13,481 nucleotides of DNA from contig JAHIUL010000049.1 of NCBI GenBank assembly GCA_018817195.1, forward strand, positions 1-13,481. Reading direction: 5' to 3'. Positions 1-7,159 of this stretch are shown here, piece by piece. The notes under the pieces were generated by a model, which worked only from the letters and a program-made list of their open reading frames with translations, ran no database searches and was not told the DNA's origin. Source of the DNA: Candidatus Margulisiibacteriota bacterium (lineage in GTDB: Bacteria; Margulisbacteria; WOR-1; O2-12-FULL-45-9). Position 1 is the stretch's first letter. Each line of letters opens with the position of its first letter. Position numbers and translations under genes: made by a program.

Positions 1-48
1 CCCTGCCCTAATATCTTCCCTTAAGGCGTTGGCAATTATCTTCTTCAT
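1..48 (-). CDS. nadC: Probable nicotinate-nucleotide pyrophosphorylase (NadC), N-terminal fragment
   Basis: Only the first 16 codons lie in the window, reading MKKIIANALREDIRAG; the gene continues beyond base 1. The 'ALREDIRAG' stretch resembles the start of quinolinate phosphoribosyltransferases, which usually read 'AL.ED.G.GD.T' near the N terminus. That enzyme converts quinolinate and PRPP to nicotinate mononucleotide in NAD synthesis. The ATG (48-46) overlaps the cdsA stop as ATGA, a four-base overlap typical of translational coupling, and a GGTGG-like ribosome site lies just upstream on the minus strand. It is therefore the fifth gene of the pyrH operon. The identification rests on a very short motif. 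In many bacteria dxr follows cdsA, but the visible residues do not look like the usual DXR start. Confidence 0.5.
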   Translation of the reverse strand, partial: MKKIIANALREDIRAG

Positions 49-845
49 TTTAGAACCACCCAAACTAAATAATAATAAACAACCGGCGCGGTTAAAATAA
101 AACTGTCCATGCGGTCGAGCATGCCGCCGTGGCCGGGCAGCAGAGCAGAGGAATCCTTTGCCCCAGCGTCGCGTTTGATCAGTGACTCAACCAGGTCGCT
201 GATCTGGGCAACAACACCAATTATCGCTCCTAAAATCAGCGAGTGGGTCATATGAAAGCCGGCATAATAACCAAAGACCCCGGCTGCAATTAAACAGACC
301 ACAAAGCCGGCAATCGCGCCTTCAATGCTCTTCTTGGGCGAAACGGACGGGAAAAGTTTATGTTTGCCAAACACTTTACCAAACAAATAAGCAACAATGT
401 CCAGGGCCCAAATGGTGCCCATTAAGAAAAGCAAATATGCGCCGCGCTCAGTTAACGCCCTGATAAACAAAAAGTAGCTGAAAAACCAACCAATATAAAT
501 CATGCCCAATAATGTCACAGCAATATCAACAATTGCGTCTTTGGGCCGCTTTAAGAAAAGGGTTGAAACCATGGTGACCAAAGCCGCGCCAGTTAACATG
601 GCGGAATGGGCAGGCTCCCAGTTTTTTTTCAGGGCATAATAAGCAAAAATAATAAAAACAATAGTAAAGAGATTGCCGACCCAATAGGCCGGATGAAAAT
701 CTTTGCCTTTCATCATATTATAAAATTCATTTATTGATAAAAGGGCCAAGACTAATACTAAGGCCAAAAAAGCCAGCCCGCCAAAGTAAACACAAGCCAC
801 AATAATCGGGGCAGTAATTAAAGCTGTGATTCCCCTACGCAGCAT
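45..845 (-). CDS. cdsA: Phosphatidate cytidylyltransferase (CDP-diglyceride synthase)
   Basis: This integral membrane enzyme makes CDP-diacylglycerol from phosphatidate and CTP, the branch point of phospholipid synthesis. The 266-residue protein is mostly hydrophobic, with about eight likely membrane segments, and is of normal length for the family. The family signature is complete near the C terminus at residues 221-247: S-L-I-K-R-D, then K-D, then PGHGG and DR-x-D, the acidic and basic residues that bind metal and nucleotide. The ATG at 845-843 sits inside the end of uppS (11-base overlap) and has an AAGGAG ribosome site at 858-853, seven bases upstream. The stop overlaps the start of the next gene (ATGA). 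The uppS-cdsA pairing is classic and supports both calls. Confidence 0.96.
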   Translation of the reverse strand: MLRRGITALITAPIIVACVYFGGLAFLALVLVLALLSINEFYNMMKGKDFHPAYWVGNLFTIVFIIFAYYALKKNWEPAHSAMLTGAALVTMVSTLFLKRPKDAIVDIAVTLLGMIYIGWFFSYFLFIRALTERGAYLLFLMGTIWALDIVAYLFGKVFGKHKLFPSVSPKKSIEGAIAGFVVCLIAAGVFGYYAGFHMTHSLILGAIIGVVAQISDLVESLIKRDAGAKDSSALLPGHGGMLDRMDSFILTAPVVYYYLVWVVLK

Positions 846-1545
846 CTATTTGCTCCTTGGTCTTGCCAAATTTCCTAACTCTTTTTTGAAAATCTTCTAT
901 GGCCTTGATTAATTCCTCTCGCCGAAAATCAGGCCACAGGGCTGCCGTCACGTAAATCTCCGCATAAGCGATCTGCCAGAGAAGAAAGTTTGAGACCCTC
1001 ATTTCAGAGGCCGTTCGGATTAAAAGGTCCGGGTCCGGCATGCCGCGGGTATAAAGGTGTTTATTAATTAAATCTTCGTCGGCCCCCTTTTCCCCTGAGG
1101 CAATTATTTCGTTGAGCGCGTCAACAATTTCCGCCCTGCCGCCATAATTGACCATTACATTTAAGGTAATTCTTTTGTTGTTTTTTGTCTTTTCCATTGC
1201 TTCCCGCATCTTCTTTTTAAGCCCTGGTGAAAATTTTTCCAACCTGCCTAAAAACTTAAGCTTTACTTCATTTTCCATGAGTTCCTCAATCTCATTATCA
1301 ATGGTCTGAGAAAAAAGCCCCATCAAAAAATCAACTTCTTCGTCTGGCCGGCGCCAGTTTTCCGTGGAAAAAGCATAGAGCGTTAAATATTTGACGCCGA
1401 ATTCCGCGCAAGCCTTTAAAACAGCGCGCACAGACTCAGAACCTTCTTTGTGGCCGGCAATACGCGGGAGCATCCTCTTTTTTGCCCAGCGGCCGTTGCC
1501 GTCCATGATAATTGCAATGTGTTGGGGAACTTTTTTGGGGTCCAT
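835..1545 (-). CDS. uppS: Isoprenyl transferase (undecaprenyl diphosphate synthase)
   Basis: This cytosolic cis-prenyltransferase builds the C55 undecaprenyl diphosphate carrier used for peptidoglycan and surface polysaccharides from farnesyl diphosphate and isopentenyl diphosphate. At 236 residues it has the usual length. Visible motifs are HIAIIMDGNGRWA near the N terminus with catalytic Asp15, then AGHKEGS, LYAFSTENW, VNYGGRAEI, and the C-terminal substrate block RVSNFLLWQIAYAE, whose Glu is the expected magnesium ligand, ending with LWPDF. Two normally well-kept spots differ: RT-AS-E where most members have RT-SG/GG-E, and VTAALWPDF where many have FTDxxWPDF. These look like lineage variation, not inactivation. 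The start codon directly abuts the frr stop (no spacer), and the end overlaps cdsA by 11 bases. Confidence 0.96.
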   Translation of the reverse strand: MDPKKVPQHIAIIMDGNGRWAKKRMLPRIAGHKEGSESVRAVLKACAEFGVKYLTLYAFSTENWRRPDEEVDFLMGLFSQTIDNEIEELMENEVKLKFLGRLEKFSPGLKKKMREAMEKTKNNKRITLNVMVNYGGRAEIVDALNEIIASGEKGADEDLINKHLYTRGMPDPDLLIRTASEMRVSNFLLWQIAYAEIYVTAALWPDFRREELIKAIEDFQKRVRKFGKTKEQIDAA

Positions 1546-2100
1546 CTAGACTTCCATTACTTCTTTTTCTTTAGAAGCAAACATCTTATCCATTTCAGCA
1601 CAATATTTGTTTGTTAGGTCCTGGACCTTTTTATCCAGGTTTTTCTCGTCGTCTTCAGTAATTTCTTTGGCTGCTTTCTTTTTCTTGGCACTGTCAATTG
1701 CTTCGCGCCGCACATTGCGCACTGCCACCTTAGCCTCTTCGGTTTCTTTTTTTATCACCCTAACTAATTCTTTTCTTCTTTCCTCTGTTGGCTCCGGCAA
1801 AACCAGCCGGAGAACTCCGGCTTCGCGTTTTGGGTTAATGCCTAAATCAGAGGTTAAAATCGCTTTTTCAATGTCAGCGGCAGCATTTTTATCATACGGG
1901 GAAACCAATAACATCCTGGGCTCTGGCACAGAAATAGAGGCCAGCTGTTTTAATGGGGTTGGCGCGCCATAGTAGTTCACCTGCACGTGATCAAGCAAAG
2001 CCGGGTTAGCCCGGCCGGTCCTGACAGCCGCAAAGTTCTTTTTTAAGACTTCCTCTGCCTTTTGCATTTTTACTTCACATTCTTTTAAAACATCCTGCAT
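1546..2100 (-). CDS. frr: Ribosome recycling factor
   Basis: RRF splits the post-termination ribosome together with EF-G so subunits can be reused. The protein is 184 residues, the standard size. It carries the family marks VRTGRANPALLD at about residues 26-37, VPEPRML in the middle, LPEPTEERRKEL near residue 100, and the basic VRNVRREAID helix followed by a lysine-rich stretch, as expected for the long three-helix bundle. The start is fixed by a perfect AAGGAGG ribosome site immediately before it, which overlaps the pyrH stop codon. pyrH-frr-uppS-cdsA is a widespread operon order, so synteny agrees with the sequence call. Confidence 0.97.
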   Translation of the reverse strand: MQDVLKECEVKMQKAEEVLKKNFAAVRTGRANPALLDHVQVNYYGAPTPLKQLASISVPEPRMLLVSPYDKNAAADIEKAILTSDLGINPKREAGVLRLVLPEPTEERRKELVRVIKKETEEAKVAVRNVRREAIDSAKKKKAAKEITEDDEKNLDKKVQDLTNKYCAEMDKMFASKEKEVMEV

Positions 2101-2115
2101 GCTCGGACCTCCTTA
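2101..2115 (-). promoter_or_regulatory. Strong ribosome binding site of frr overlapping the pyrH stop
   Basis: Read on the minus strand, the sequence is TAAGGAGGTCCGAGC followed by ATG. The TAA is the pyrH stop codon, and its last two bases are also the first two of the perfect AAGGAGG core. A ribosome finishing pyrH would therefore sit on the frr initiation site, suggesting coupled or re-initiating translation. Confidence 0.85.
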
Positions 2116-2829
2116 TTTCTCATTCGCTACTATCGTGCCGACATTTTTGCCCATAACTGCGTTTTTAATGTTGCCACGCTTAGTCAAATTTAAAACTATT
2201 ATCGGGATCTCATTTTCCATGCACAAGGAAGCAGCTGTAGTATCCATAACTTTGAGCCGCTTCTGGATTAAGTCCATGTGAGATATTTTTTTAAACTTTT
2301 TCGCGTCCTTATGGTGCATCGGATCTTTGTCGTACACTCCGCCAACTTTGGTTGCCTTTAGCACAACATCAACATCCAGCTCTGCTGCCCGAAGGGCCGC
2401 GGTTGTATCGGTTGAAAAATAAGGATTGCCTGTGCCCGCAGCTAATATCACTACCCGGCCTTTTTCCATGTGCCTGATGGCCCGCCGCCTGATAAATGAT
2501 TCAGCAATAGAACGCATTTCAATTGCAGTTTGCACTCGGGAAGGAACTTCAATTTTTTCTAAAGCATCCTGGAGAGCTAAAGAGTTAATTACTGTAGCCA
2601 GCATGCCCATATAGTCGCCAGTGGCCCGATCAACCCCGCGCACAGCGCCTGCTACCCCGCGGAAAATATTGCCTCCGCCGACAACAATAGCTACATCGAC
2701 CCCGGCTTTGCGCACGTTTTTAATTTCTTCAGCCAGGATTTGGAGTTGTTCAAAATCAATGCCATACTTTCTTTGGCCGCCAAAAACCTCGCCGGAGAGC
2801 TTGAGAAGAATACGTTTATACTTTGCCAT
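2113..2829 (-). CDS. pyrH: UMP kinase
   Basis: PyrH phosphorylates UMP to UDP with ATP in pyrimidine nucleotide synthesis and belongs to the amino-acid kinase fold. The 238-residue length is typical. Motifs in order are [11 protein letters not shown] (residues about 8-18, phosphate binding), [10 protein letters not shown] (about 49-58), [16 protein letters not shown] (UMP binding), [30 protein letters not shown], and [17 protein letters not shown] near the C terminus. It is the first gene of its operon here. Elsewhere rpsB and tsf often precede it, but in this window it starts from its own promoter in the divergent gap. The ribosome site AAGGA lies nine bases before the ATG at 2829-2827. Confidence 0.97.
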   Translation of the reverse strand: MAKYKRILLKLSGEVFGGQRKYGIDFEQLQILAEEIKNVRKAGVDVAIVVGGGNIFRGVAGAVRGVDRATGDYMGMLATVINSLALQDALEKIEVPSRVQTAIEMRSIAESFIRRRAIRHMEKGRVVILAAGTGNPYFSTDTTAALRAAELDVDVVLKATKVGGVYDKDPMHHKDAKKFKKISHMDLIQKRLKVMDTTAASLCMENEIPIIVLNLTKRGNIKNAVMGKNVGTIVANEK

Positions 2830-2835
2830 GAAGTC

Positions 2836-2864
2836 TTGTCCTTCCTTTTGAAATATACTATAAT
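2836..2864 (+). promoter_or_regulatory. Promoter of the 7TM-PAS gene, predicted leaderless
   Basis: TTGTCC (2836-2841, 4 of 6 to TTGACA) is followed by a 17-base spacer and a perfect TATAAT (2859-2864). Transcription would start about 7 bases after the -10 box, at or within two bases of the ATG at 2873, so the message would carry essentially no leader. There is no purine-rich ribosome site in front of the ATG, which fits. The -35 box overlaps the pyrH ribosome site, and the -10 box lies one base from the -10 box of the opposite promoter (2852-2857). Confidence 0.65.
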
Positions 2865-2879
2865 TAAACTAAATGTCAA
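2852..2879 (-). promoter_or_regulatory. Promoter of the pyrH-frr-uppS-cdsA operon
   Basis: On the minus strand there is a perfect TTGACA at 2879-2874, a 16-base spacer, and TATATT (5 of 6 to consensus) at 2857-2852. Initiation would fall near 2846-2844, giving a leader of about 16 bases that still contains the AAGGA ribosome site. The -35 box lies inside the first codons of the divergent gene (ATG at 2873). This is a sequence-only prediction, but the consensus match and position are good. Confidence 0.7.
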
Positions 2880-3913
2880 TACTTTTCCCTTATTTTGAAC
2901 TGCTCGCGTCGCTATTTGTGCTGCTGCTGGCCTTTGATATTTACAGCCGCCACTATGAAAATCAGGCTGCCAGATTTTACGTGCGCTTTGCCCTGCTGGC
3001 TTTCTTTGCCTGCATCCTGACTTATTCTTTGCGTATTGCCTTTACTCTTGAGCTGGCCGGTTTAATTAACCGTTTTTCTGCCAGTTTGATTGCTTTTGCC
3101 TTTGCGGTTTATGCTCATTTTGCCCTTATTTTCAGCAAAAAAGACAACTTCTTAAAGAACAAAGCCGCATTGATTGCACTCTATGCTCCGCCAACTATTG
3201 TTGCCGCACTTTTTATGTTTACCAATTTGATGTACCAGCGCTTTGAAATCCTGTCTTATGGGATAATAAGCATTCCGGCGCCAACCTACATATTGTTTGT
3301 TATCCAAACGCTCAGCTACACTGGGCTGGGCATTTTTCTCTTTGCAACCTACTCCCTTACTGCAGCGCAAAAGACTGAGCGCCAGCAAGCCCGGTTAATC
3401 GCGATTGGCTCTGTTATTCCTGTTCTTTTAGGAATTCTTTCGGATCAAATCCTGCCCTTAATATTAAACACTCGGGTAACTTTTCCAACTGTAGTCTTTG
3501 ATTTCGCCATTATGAACCTGTTTATTTTCTATGCCATGAGGCGCTATAGTTTATTTGCGATCTCGCCGGGTTTAGCCGCAAATACTATTATTGAAACCAT
3601 GCCCGATTCCTTGATTGTCACAGACCTTGACGGCCGTGTTGTGCTGTTAAACGAAGAAGCGCATAAATATTTCCATTGCCCCAAAGGAAAAATTTTGGGC
3701 AAGCACATTCAAACGCTTTTTGAACAAAAAGACCACTACGAAAAACTTTATCAGCAGGTCGCTGATCAAGGCTTAGAAATAGAGCGTTTCAAAGCAAATC
3801 TGTGCGATCCGCTGGGCCAATGTCTGCCCTCTTTTATCAATGCCAACATCCTGCGAGATGAGTTAGGCAGCCGCTTGGGGGTTATTTTCGTCATCAGAGA
3901 CATTCGCGGCTGA
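2873..3913 (+). CDS. Seven-helix membrane sensor protein with C-terminal PAS domain, no output domain
   Basis: The 346-residue protein has seven hydrophobic segments within residues 1-225, resembling the histidine-kinase N-terminal 7TM sensor region. A PAS domain then runs from about residue 238 ([26 protein letters not shown]) to the very end ([12 protein letters not shown]). In related sensors the PAS domain is followed by HisKA/HATPase or GGDEF output modules, but here the stop comes directly after the last PAS strand. No kinase remnant follows: mnmG begins 17 bases later in clean code. It may be a stand-alone sensor that signals to a partner protein, or a decayed kinase that lost its output. 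The likely location is the inner membrane with PAS in the cytoplasm. The start is the first ATG after the predicted promoter and has no ribosome site. The ligand is unknown. Confidence 0.8.
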   Translation: MSILFPYFELLASLFVLLLAFDIYSRHYENQAARFYVRFALLAFFACILTYSLRIAFTLELAGLINRFSASLIAFAFAVYAHFALIFSKKDNFLKNKAALIALYAPPTIVAALFMFTNLMYQRFEILSYGIISIPAPTYILFVIQTLSYTGLGIFLFATYSLTAAQKTERQQARLIAIGSVIPVLLGILSDQILPLILNTRVTFPTVVFDFAIMNLFIFYAMRRYSLFAISPGLAANTIIETMPDSLIVTDLDGRVVLLNEEAHKYFHCPKGKILGKHIQTLFEQKDHYEKLYQQVADQGLEIERFKANLCDPLGQCLPSFINANILRDELGSRLGVIFVIRDIRG

Positions 3914-3930
3914 CAGCTTCCTTAATATAT

Positions 3931-5709
3931 ATGAAATACCCGAAAAAATATGATGTAATAGTAATTGGCGCTGGGCATGCTGGAATTGAAGCTGCCCTGG
4001 CCTCTGCTCGGCTTGGCTGCCAAACATTGCTTTTGACCATGAATGTTGATACTGTCGCTTTTATGTCGTGCAACCCGGCCATGGGCGGACCGGCCAAAAG
4101 CCAGTTAATTCGCGAAGTTGACGCCCTGGGCGGACAAATCAGCATTGCAACAGACTTAACCTTCCTGCAGATGAAGATGCTTAACACCAACAAAGGCCCG
4201 GCTGTTTGGGCCCTGCGCGCCCAGTCTGACCGCAAACAATACCATCGCGAGATGAAAAAGCTCCTTGAAGAACAAGAAAACCTTGATCTTAAGCAGGGCT
4301 TGGTGGAAGAAGTTTTGACAACAAAGACCAGAACAAACAAATCAGAAGTTATTGGCGTAAAAACAAAACTAGACATCATTTATGAAGGAAAAACAGTTGT
4401 TGTAACAACTGGGACTTTTCTCAAGGGAGTTATCCATACCGGTATGGTGCACATGGAAAGCGGCCGGGCAGGAGAATTTCCCGCCAATGGGCTGTCTGAC
4501 AATTTAACCGCGCTTGGCTTGCGTCTTGGGCGCTTAAAAACCGGCACTCCGGCCAGAATCAACAAACGCTCAATCGATTTTTCAAAAATGACAATCCAGC
4601 CCGGGGATGAAGATATTAAATTGTTTTCATTTATCTGGGAGTATAAACAATACGGTTTGGATACGCCTGAAAACCCGCAGTTAAAATTGCCGCAGGTGCC
4701 CTGTTACTTAACTCGAACCAATAAGGAAACCCATAAAATAATAATGGACAACCTTGACCGCTCGCCGCTTTTTGCGGGAAAGATCCAAGGCATCGGGCCG
4801 CGCTACTGCCCGTCAATTGAAGACAAGGTTGTGCGCTTCCCAGAAAAGACCAGCCAGCAATGTTTTATTGAGCCAACCGGCAGGGACACCCTGGAAATGT
4901 ACGCCCAGGGCATGAACACCAGCCTGCCCGCGGATGTGCAGCTGGCAATGTTTCAAAGCATGGCTGGGCTTGAAAACGTGGAAATTATTCGCCCGGGGTA
5001 TGCGGTTGAATATGACCATGTTCCTTCTTCCCAGCTTAATCATACTTTAGAAACAAAAGACATTCCCGGCCTTTTCTGCGCCGGACAAATTAACGGCACG
5101 TCAGGCTATGAAGAGGCTGCGGCCCAGGGAATTGTGGCGGGCATCAATGCCGCCTTAAAAATTAAAGGCAAAGAACCCATGACTTTTGGCCGTGATGCGT
5201 CATACATCGGCACATTGGTTGACGATTTAATTACTAAAGATATTGCAGAGCCTTATCGCATGCTGACTTCCCGCTCAGAATACCGCCTGCTGCTGCGGCA
5301 AGACAATGCTGACCTGCGCTTAACAGAAAAAGGCTATCAAGCCGGCCTGATTTCTGAAAAACGCTTTAAATGTTTTAAAAGAAAAAAATCCGCCATTGAA
5401 AAAGGGGAAAGGCTTTCGCCAGAGATTTCCGAGCAAATTGATATCAGCCTAAAATATAAAGGCTATATCCAGAGACAGCTAAAACAGGTAGAAAAATTCA
5501 AAAACCTTGAAACAAAAAGGATCCCGGAGAGTCTAAGCTTTATGGAATTACATGGTGTTTCCAAAGAAGCGCGCTTTAAGCTGGACAAGCTCAAGCCCGT
5601 ATCAATTGGCCAAGCCTCGCGAATTGCCGGGGTCTCGCCCGCAGACATTGCTGCGCTGTTGATATCCCTTGAAGCATATAGACGCCAGGGACGCGCTGTG
5701 ATAAAATAA
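3931..5709 (+). CDS. mnmG: tRNA uridine-5-carboxymethylaminomethyl(34) synthesis enzyme MnmG
   Basis: MnmG (GidA), with MnmE, installs the (carboxymethyl)aminomethyl group on wobble U34 of certain tRNAs, using FAD, NADH and a folate one-carbon unit. Visible marks are the FAD Rossmann motif VIGAGHAG (residues 11-18), [12 protein letters not shown] with conserved Cys47, [30 protein letters not shown] with the second conserved Cys (293), [10 protein letters not shown], the FAD motif [19 protein letters not shown], and [15 protein letters not shown]. The C-terminal helical MnmE/tRNA-binding part ends [21 protein letters not shown]. At 592 residues it is slightly shorter than the roughly 620-630 common for the family, apparently through loop trimming. 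No clear ribosome site precedes the ATG. It lies 17 bases after the 7TM-PAS stop. mnmE is not in the window. Confidence 0.97.
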   Translation: MKYPKKYDVIVIGAGHAGIEAALASARLGCQTLLLTMNVDTVAFMSCNPAMGGPAKSQLIREVDALGGQISIATDLTFLQMKMLNTNKGPAVWALRAQSDRKQYHREMKKLLEEQENLDLKQGLVEEVLTTKTRTNKSEVIGVKTKLDIIYEGKTVVVTTGTFLKGVIHTGMVHMESGRAGEFPANGLSDNLTALGLRLGRLKTGTPARINKRSIDFSKMTIQPGDEDIKLFSFIWEYKQYGLDTPENPQLKLPQVPCYLTRTNKETHKIIMDNLDRSPLFAGKIQGIGPRYCPSIEDKVVRFPEKTSQQCFIEPTGRDTLEMYAQGMNTSLPADVQLAMFQSMAGLENVEIIRPGYAVEYDHVPSSQLNHTLETKDIPGLFCAGQINGTSGYEEAAAQGIVAGINAALKIKGKEPMTFGRDASYIGTLVDDLITKDIAEPYRMLTSRSEYRLLLRQDNADLRLTEKGYQAGLISEKRFKCFKRKKSAIEKGERLSPEISEQIDISLKYKGYIQRQLKQVEKFKNLETKRIPESLSFMELHGVSKEARFKLDKLKPVSIGQASRIAGVSPADIAALLISLEAYRRQGRAVIK

Positions 5710-5711
5710 CC

Positions 5712-5718
5712 AAGGAGG
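5712..5718 (+). promoter_or_regulatory. Ribosome binding site fixing the ompH start
   Basis: A perfect AAGGAGG lies eight bases before the ATG at 5727. An in-frame GTG at 5718 overlaps this site and so cannot be the real start. This decides for the shorter protein. Confidence 0.85.
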
Positions 5719-5726
5719 TGAAAAGG

Positions 5727-6182
5727 ATGAAAAAATTATTAGTTATTGCGCTTGCCATTACTTTTATAGCTGGAATCGCTTCTGCTGCAAACTTCCAAAA
5801 CATCGGTTTTATCGATGTTCAAAAAGTTTTCCGTGAATACAAAGAAACAGAAAGCGCCCAGAAAGACCTGGCCAAAGAAGAAGAGTCCTTTAAAAAGGAT
5901 TTCGAAAAAAGCCAGGAAAAACTGGAAAAAGCTGAAAAAGACGGCAAAAGCAAGGAAGACCTGGATAAGCTAAGAAAAGAACTTGAAGAAAAGCTGGCGC
6001 CAAAAAGAGAAAGCCTGCTTCGCTTAAACGAACAGTTAACAGCAAAGCTGCAGCTCAAGATTCTTGACTCAGTTAAGGCAGTTGCCAAGAAGGTCGGCAT
6101 TGAAATGGTCCTTGATAAGCAGGTTATTATAACCGGCGGCATGGACTTGACCGAAATGGTAATCACTGAACTTAATAAGTAA
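5727..6182 (+). CDS. OmpH/Skp family periplasmic chaperone
   Basis: Skp-type proteins are trimeric periplasmic chaperones that carry unfolded outer-membrane proteins to the BAM machinery. This 151-residue protein begins with a clear signal peptide (MKKLLVIALAITFIAGIASA, cleavage expected after residue 20). The family opening IGFIDVQKVFREYKE follows, then a long charged coiled coil rich in Lys/Glu (about residues 38-105), and a short C-terminal domain with KVGIEMVLDKQVII. Length and layout match the family. The start is ATG 5727 because of the AAGGAGG site eight bases upstream. The stop TAA shares one base with the lpxD start (TAATG). An ompH-lpxD pair is common in diderm genomes, supporting both calls. 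The bamA gene often found nearby is absent from this window. Confidence 0.92.
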   Translation: MKKLLVIALAITFIAGIASAANFQNIGFIDVQKVFREYKETESAQKDLAKEEESFKKDFEKSQEKLEKAEKDGKSKEDLDKLRKELEEKLAPKRESLLRLNEQLTAKLQLKILDSVKAVAKKVGIEMVLDKQVIITGGMDLTEMVITELNK

Positions 6183-7159
6183 TGAAACTAAACGAGCTGG
6201 CGCAGCTTGTTTCCGGCAAAGTTGCCGGCAATGGGAACTTAGACATTAAAGGGGTTTCTGCCCCTGAAACTGCAAGGCCTGGGGATCTTGTTTTTGTTTT
6301 TACAGAAAACAAGCTTCCCCAGGCTTTGGCGTCTTTAGCCTCTGCGTTGGTTGTTCCGGAAAACCTCAAAACAAAAGACAAGGCCTGTTTAGTTGCTAAA
6401 AACCCCAGACTAACCATGGCGAAAATCCTGCCGCTGTTTGCGCCCAAGAAATCAGTGGCCAAAAAAATTGATAAAACCGCCATTATTCCAAAAACTTGTA
6501 AAATAGGCAAGAACGTAAGGATTGAGCCATATGTTGTTTTGGGAGAAGGTGTTGTTGTTGGAGATAATACCAGCATCTGCTCCCACTCTGTTGTTGGAGA
6601 CAAAACAACCATTGGTAAAAATTGTGAGGTCCATTCCAATGTCTCCATTTATGATCGAGTAACAATTGGCGCCCGGGTTGTTTTGCATGCCGGCTGCCGT
6701 ATTGGCGTTGACGGTTACGGCTTTGCCCAAGAAAAAGGCAAACATATAAAAATACCCCAGATCGGCTCTGTTGTGATTGAAGATGATGTTGAGCTTTTTG
6801 CCAATGTTTGTGTTTCCCGCGGCACCCTGGGAAATACAATTATTGGCCAGGGCACAAAAATTGATAACCTATCGCATGTTGCCCACAACTGCAAAATTGG
6901 CAAAGATTGCGCCATTGTCAGCTTAGTCGGCTTTGCAGGCTCTGTTACACTTGGTGATCATGTCGCAGTTGGCGGACAAGCCGGATTTAACGGGCACATC
7001 ACTATTGGAGAAAATACCGTTGTACTGGCTAAGAGTGGAGTAACAAAAGATATTCCTGCTAACTCAATTGTTTCTGGCTTCCCGGCGCGTGACCATACTA
7101 AAGAAATGGAATACCGCGCTTCTTTGCGGCGCTTGGCCAAGAAGAAAAATGAGAAATGA
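6182..7159 (+). CDS. lpxD: UDP-3-O-acylglucosamine N-acyltransferase LpxD
   Basis: LpxD adds the second (amide-linked) acyl chain to UDP-3-O-acylglucosamine in lipid A synthesis, using acyl-ACP. The 325-residue protein has the N-terminal uridine-binding domain (about 1-95, with SAPETARPGDLVFV) and a left-handed beta-helix of hexapeptide repeats (about 96-300). It keeps GVDGYGFAQ (the E. coli counterpart is GSDGFGYA) and the expected catalytic His in HVAHNCKIG (His235), then NGHITIGENTVV and the C-terminal helix EYRASLRRLAKK. One deviation is VSRG at residues 211-214, where family members normally have IDRG. Its presence indicates a lipid A-bearing outer membrane. The start overlaps the ompH stop by one base and the end overlaps the next gene by four (ATGA), so translation is probably coupled. 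Confidence 0.95.
   Translation: MKLNELAQLVSGKVAGNGNLDIKGVSAPETARPGDLVFVFTENKLPQALASLASALVVPENLKTKDKACLVAKNPRLTMAKILPLFAPKKSVAKKIDKTAIIPKTCKIGKNVRIEPYVVLGEGVVVGDNTSICSHSVVGDKTTIGKNCEVHSNVSIYDRVTIGARVVLHAGCRIGVDGYGFAQEKGKHIKIPQIGSVVIEDDVELFANVCVSRGTLGNTIIGQGTKIDNLSHVAHNCKIGKDCAIVSLVGFAGSVTLGDHVAVGGQAGFNGHITIGENTVVLAKSGVTKDIPANSIVSGFPARDHTKEMEYRASLRRLAKKKNEK

Noticed and set aside
3914..3930. TAATAT just before mnmG as another leaderless promoter
   Set aside because: It is only 4 of 6 to TATAAT, lies two bases from the ATG, and so cannot place a start at the codon; mnmG is more likely read from the upstream transcript.
3894..4379. 161-codon open frame on the minus strand opposite mnmG
   Set aside because: It lies wholly antisense to conserved mnmG code, shows a Ser/Arg/Thr-rich composition typical of shadow frames, and has no ribosome site or recognisable domain.
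5718..5726. GTG start three codons upstream for the OmpH-like protein
   Set aside because: This GTG overlaps the AAGGAGG ribosome site itself; ATG 5727 has ideal spacing and a standard signal peptide.
5819..6166. Ser/Phe-rich minus-strand frame of 115 codons
   Set aside because: It is the reverse-strand reading of the Lys/Glu-rich ompH coiled coil, which gives Phe/Ser-rich shadows automatically.
6172..6648. 158-codon open frame on the minus strand opposite lpxD, with two further minus frames overlapping it
   Set aside because: Antisense to a well-conserved lpxD; the hexapeptide repeats of LpxD give long open shadows in other frames.
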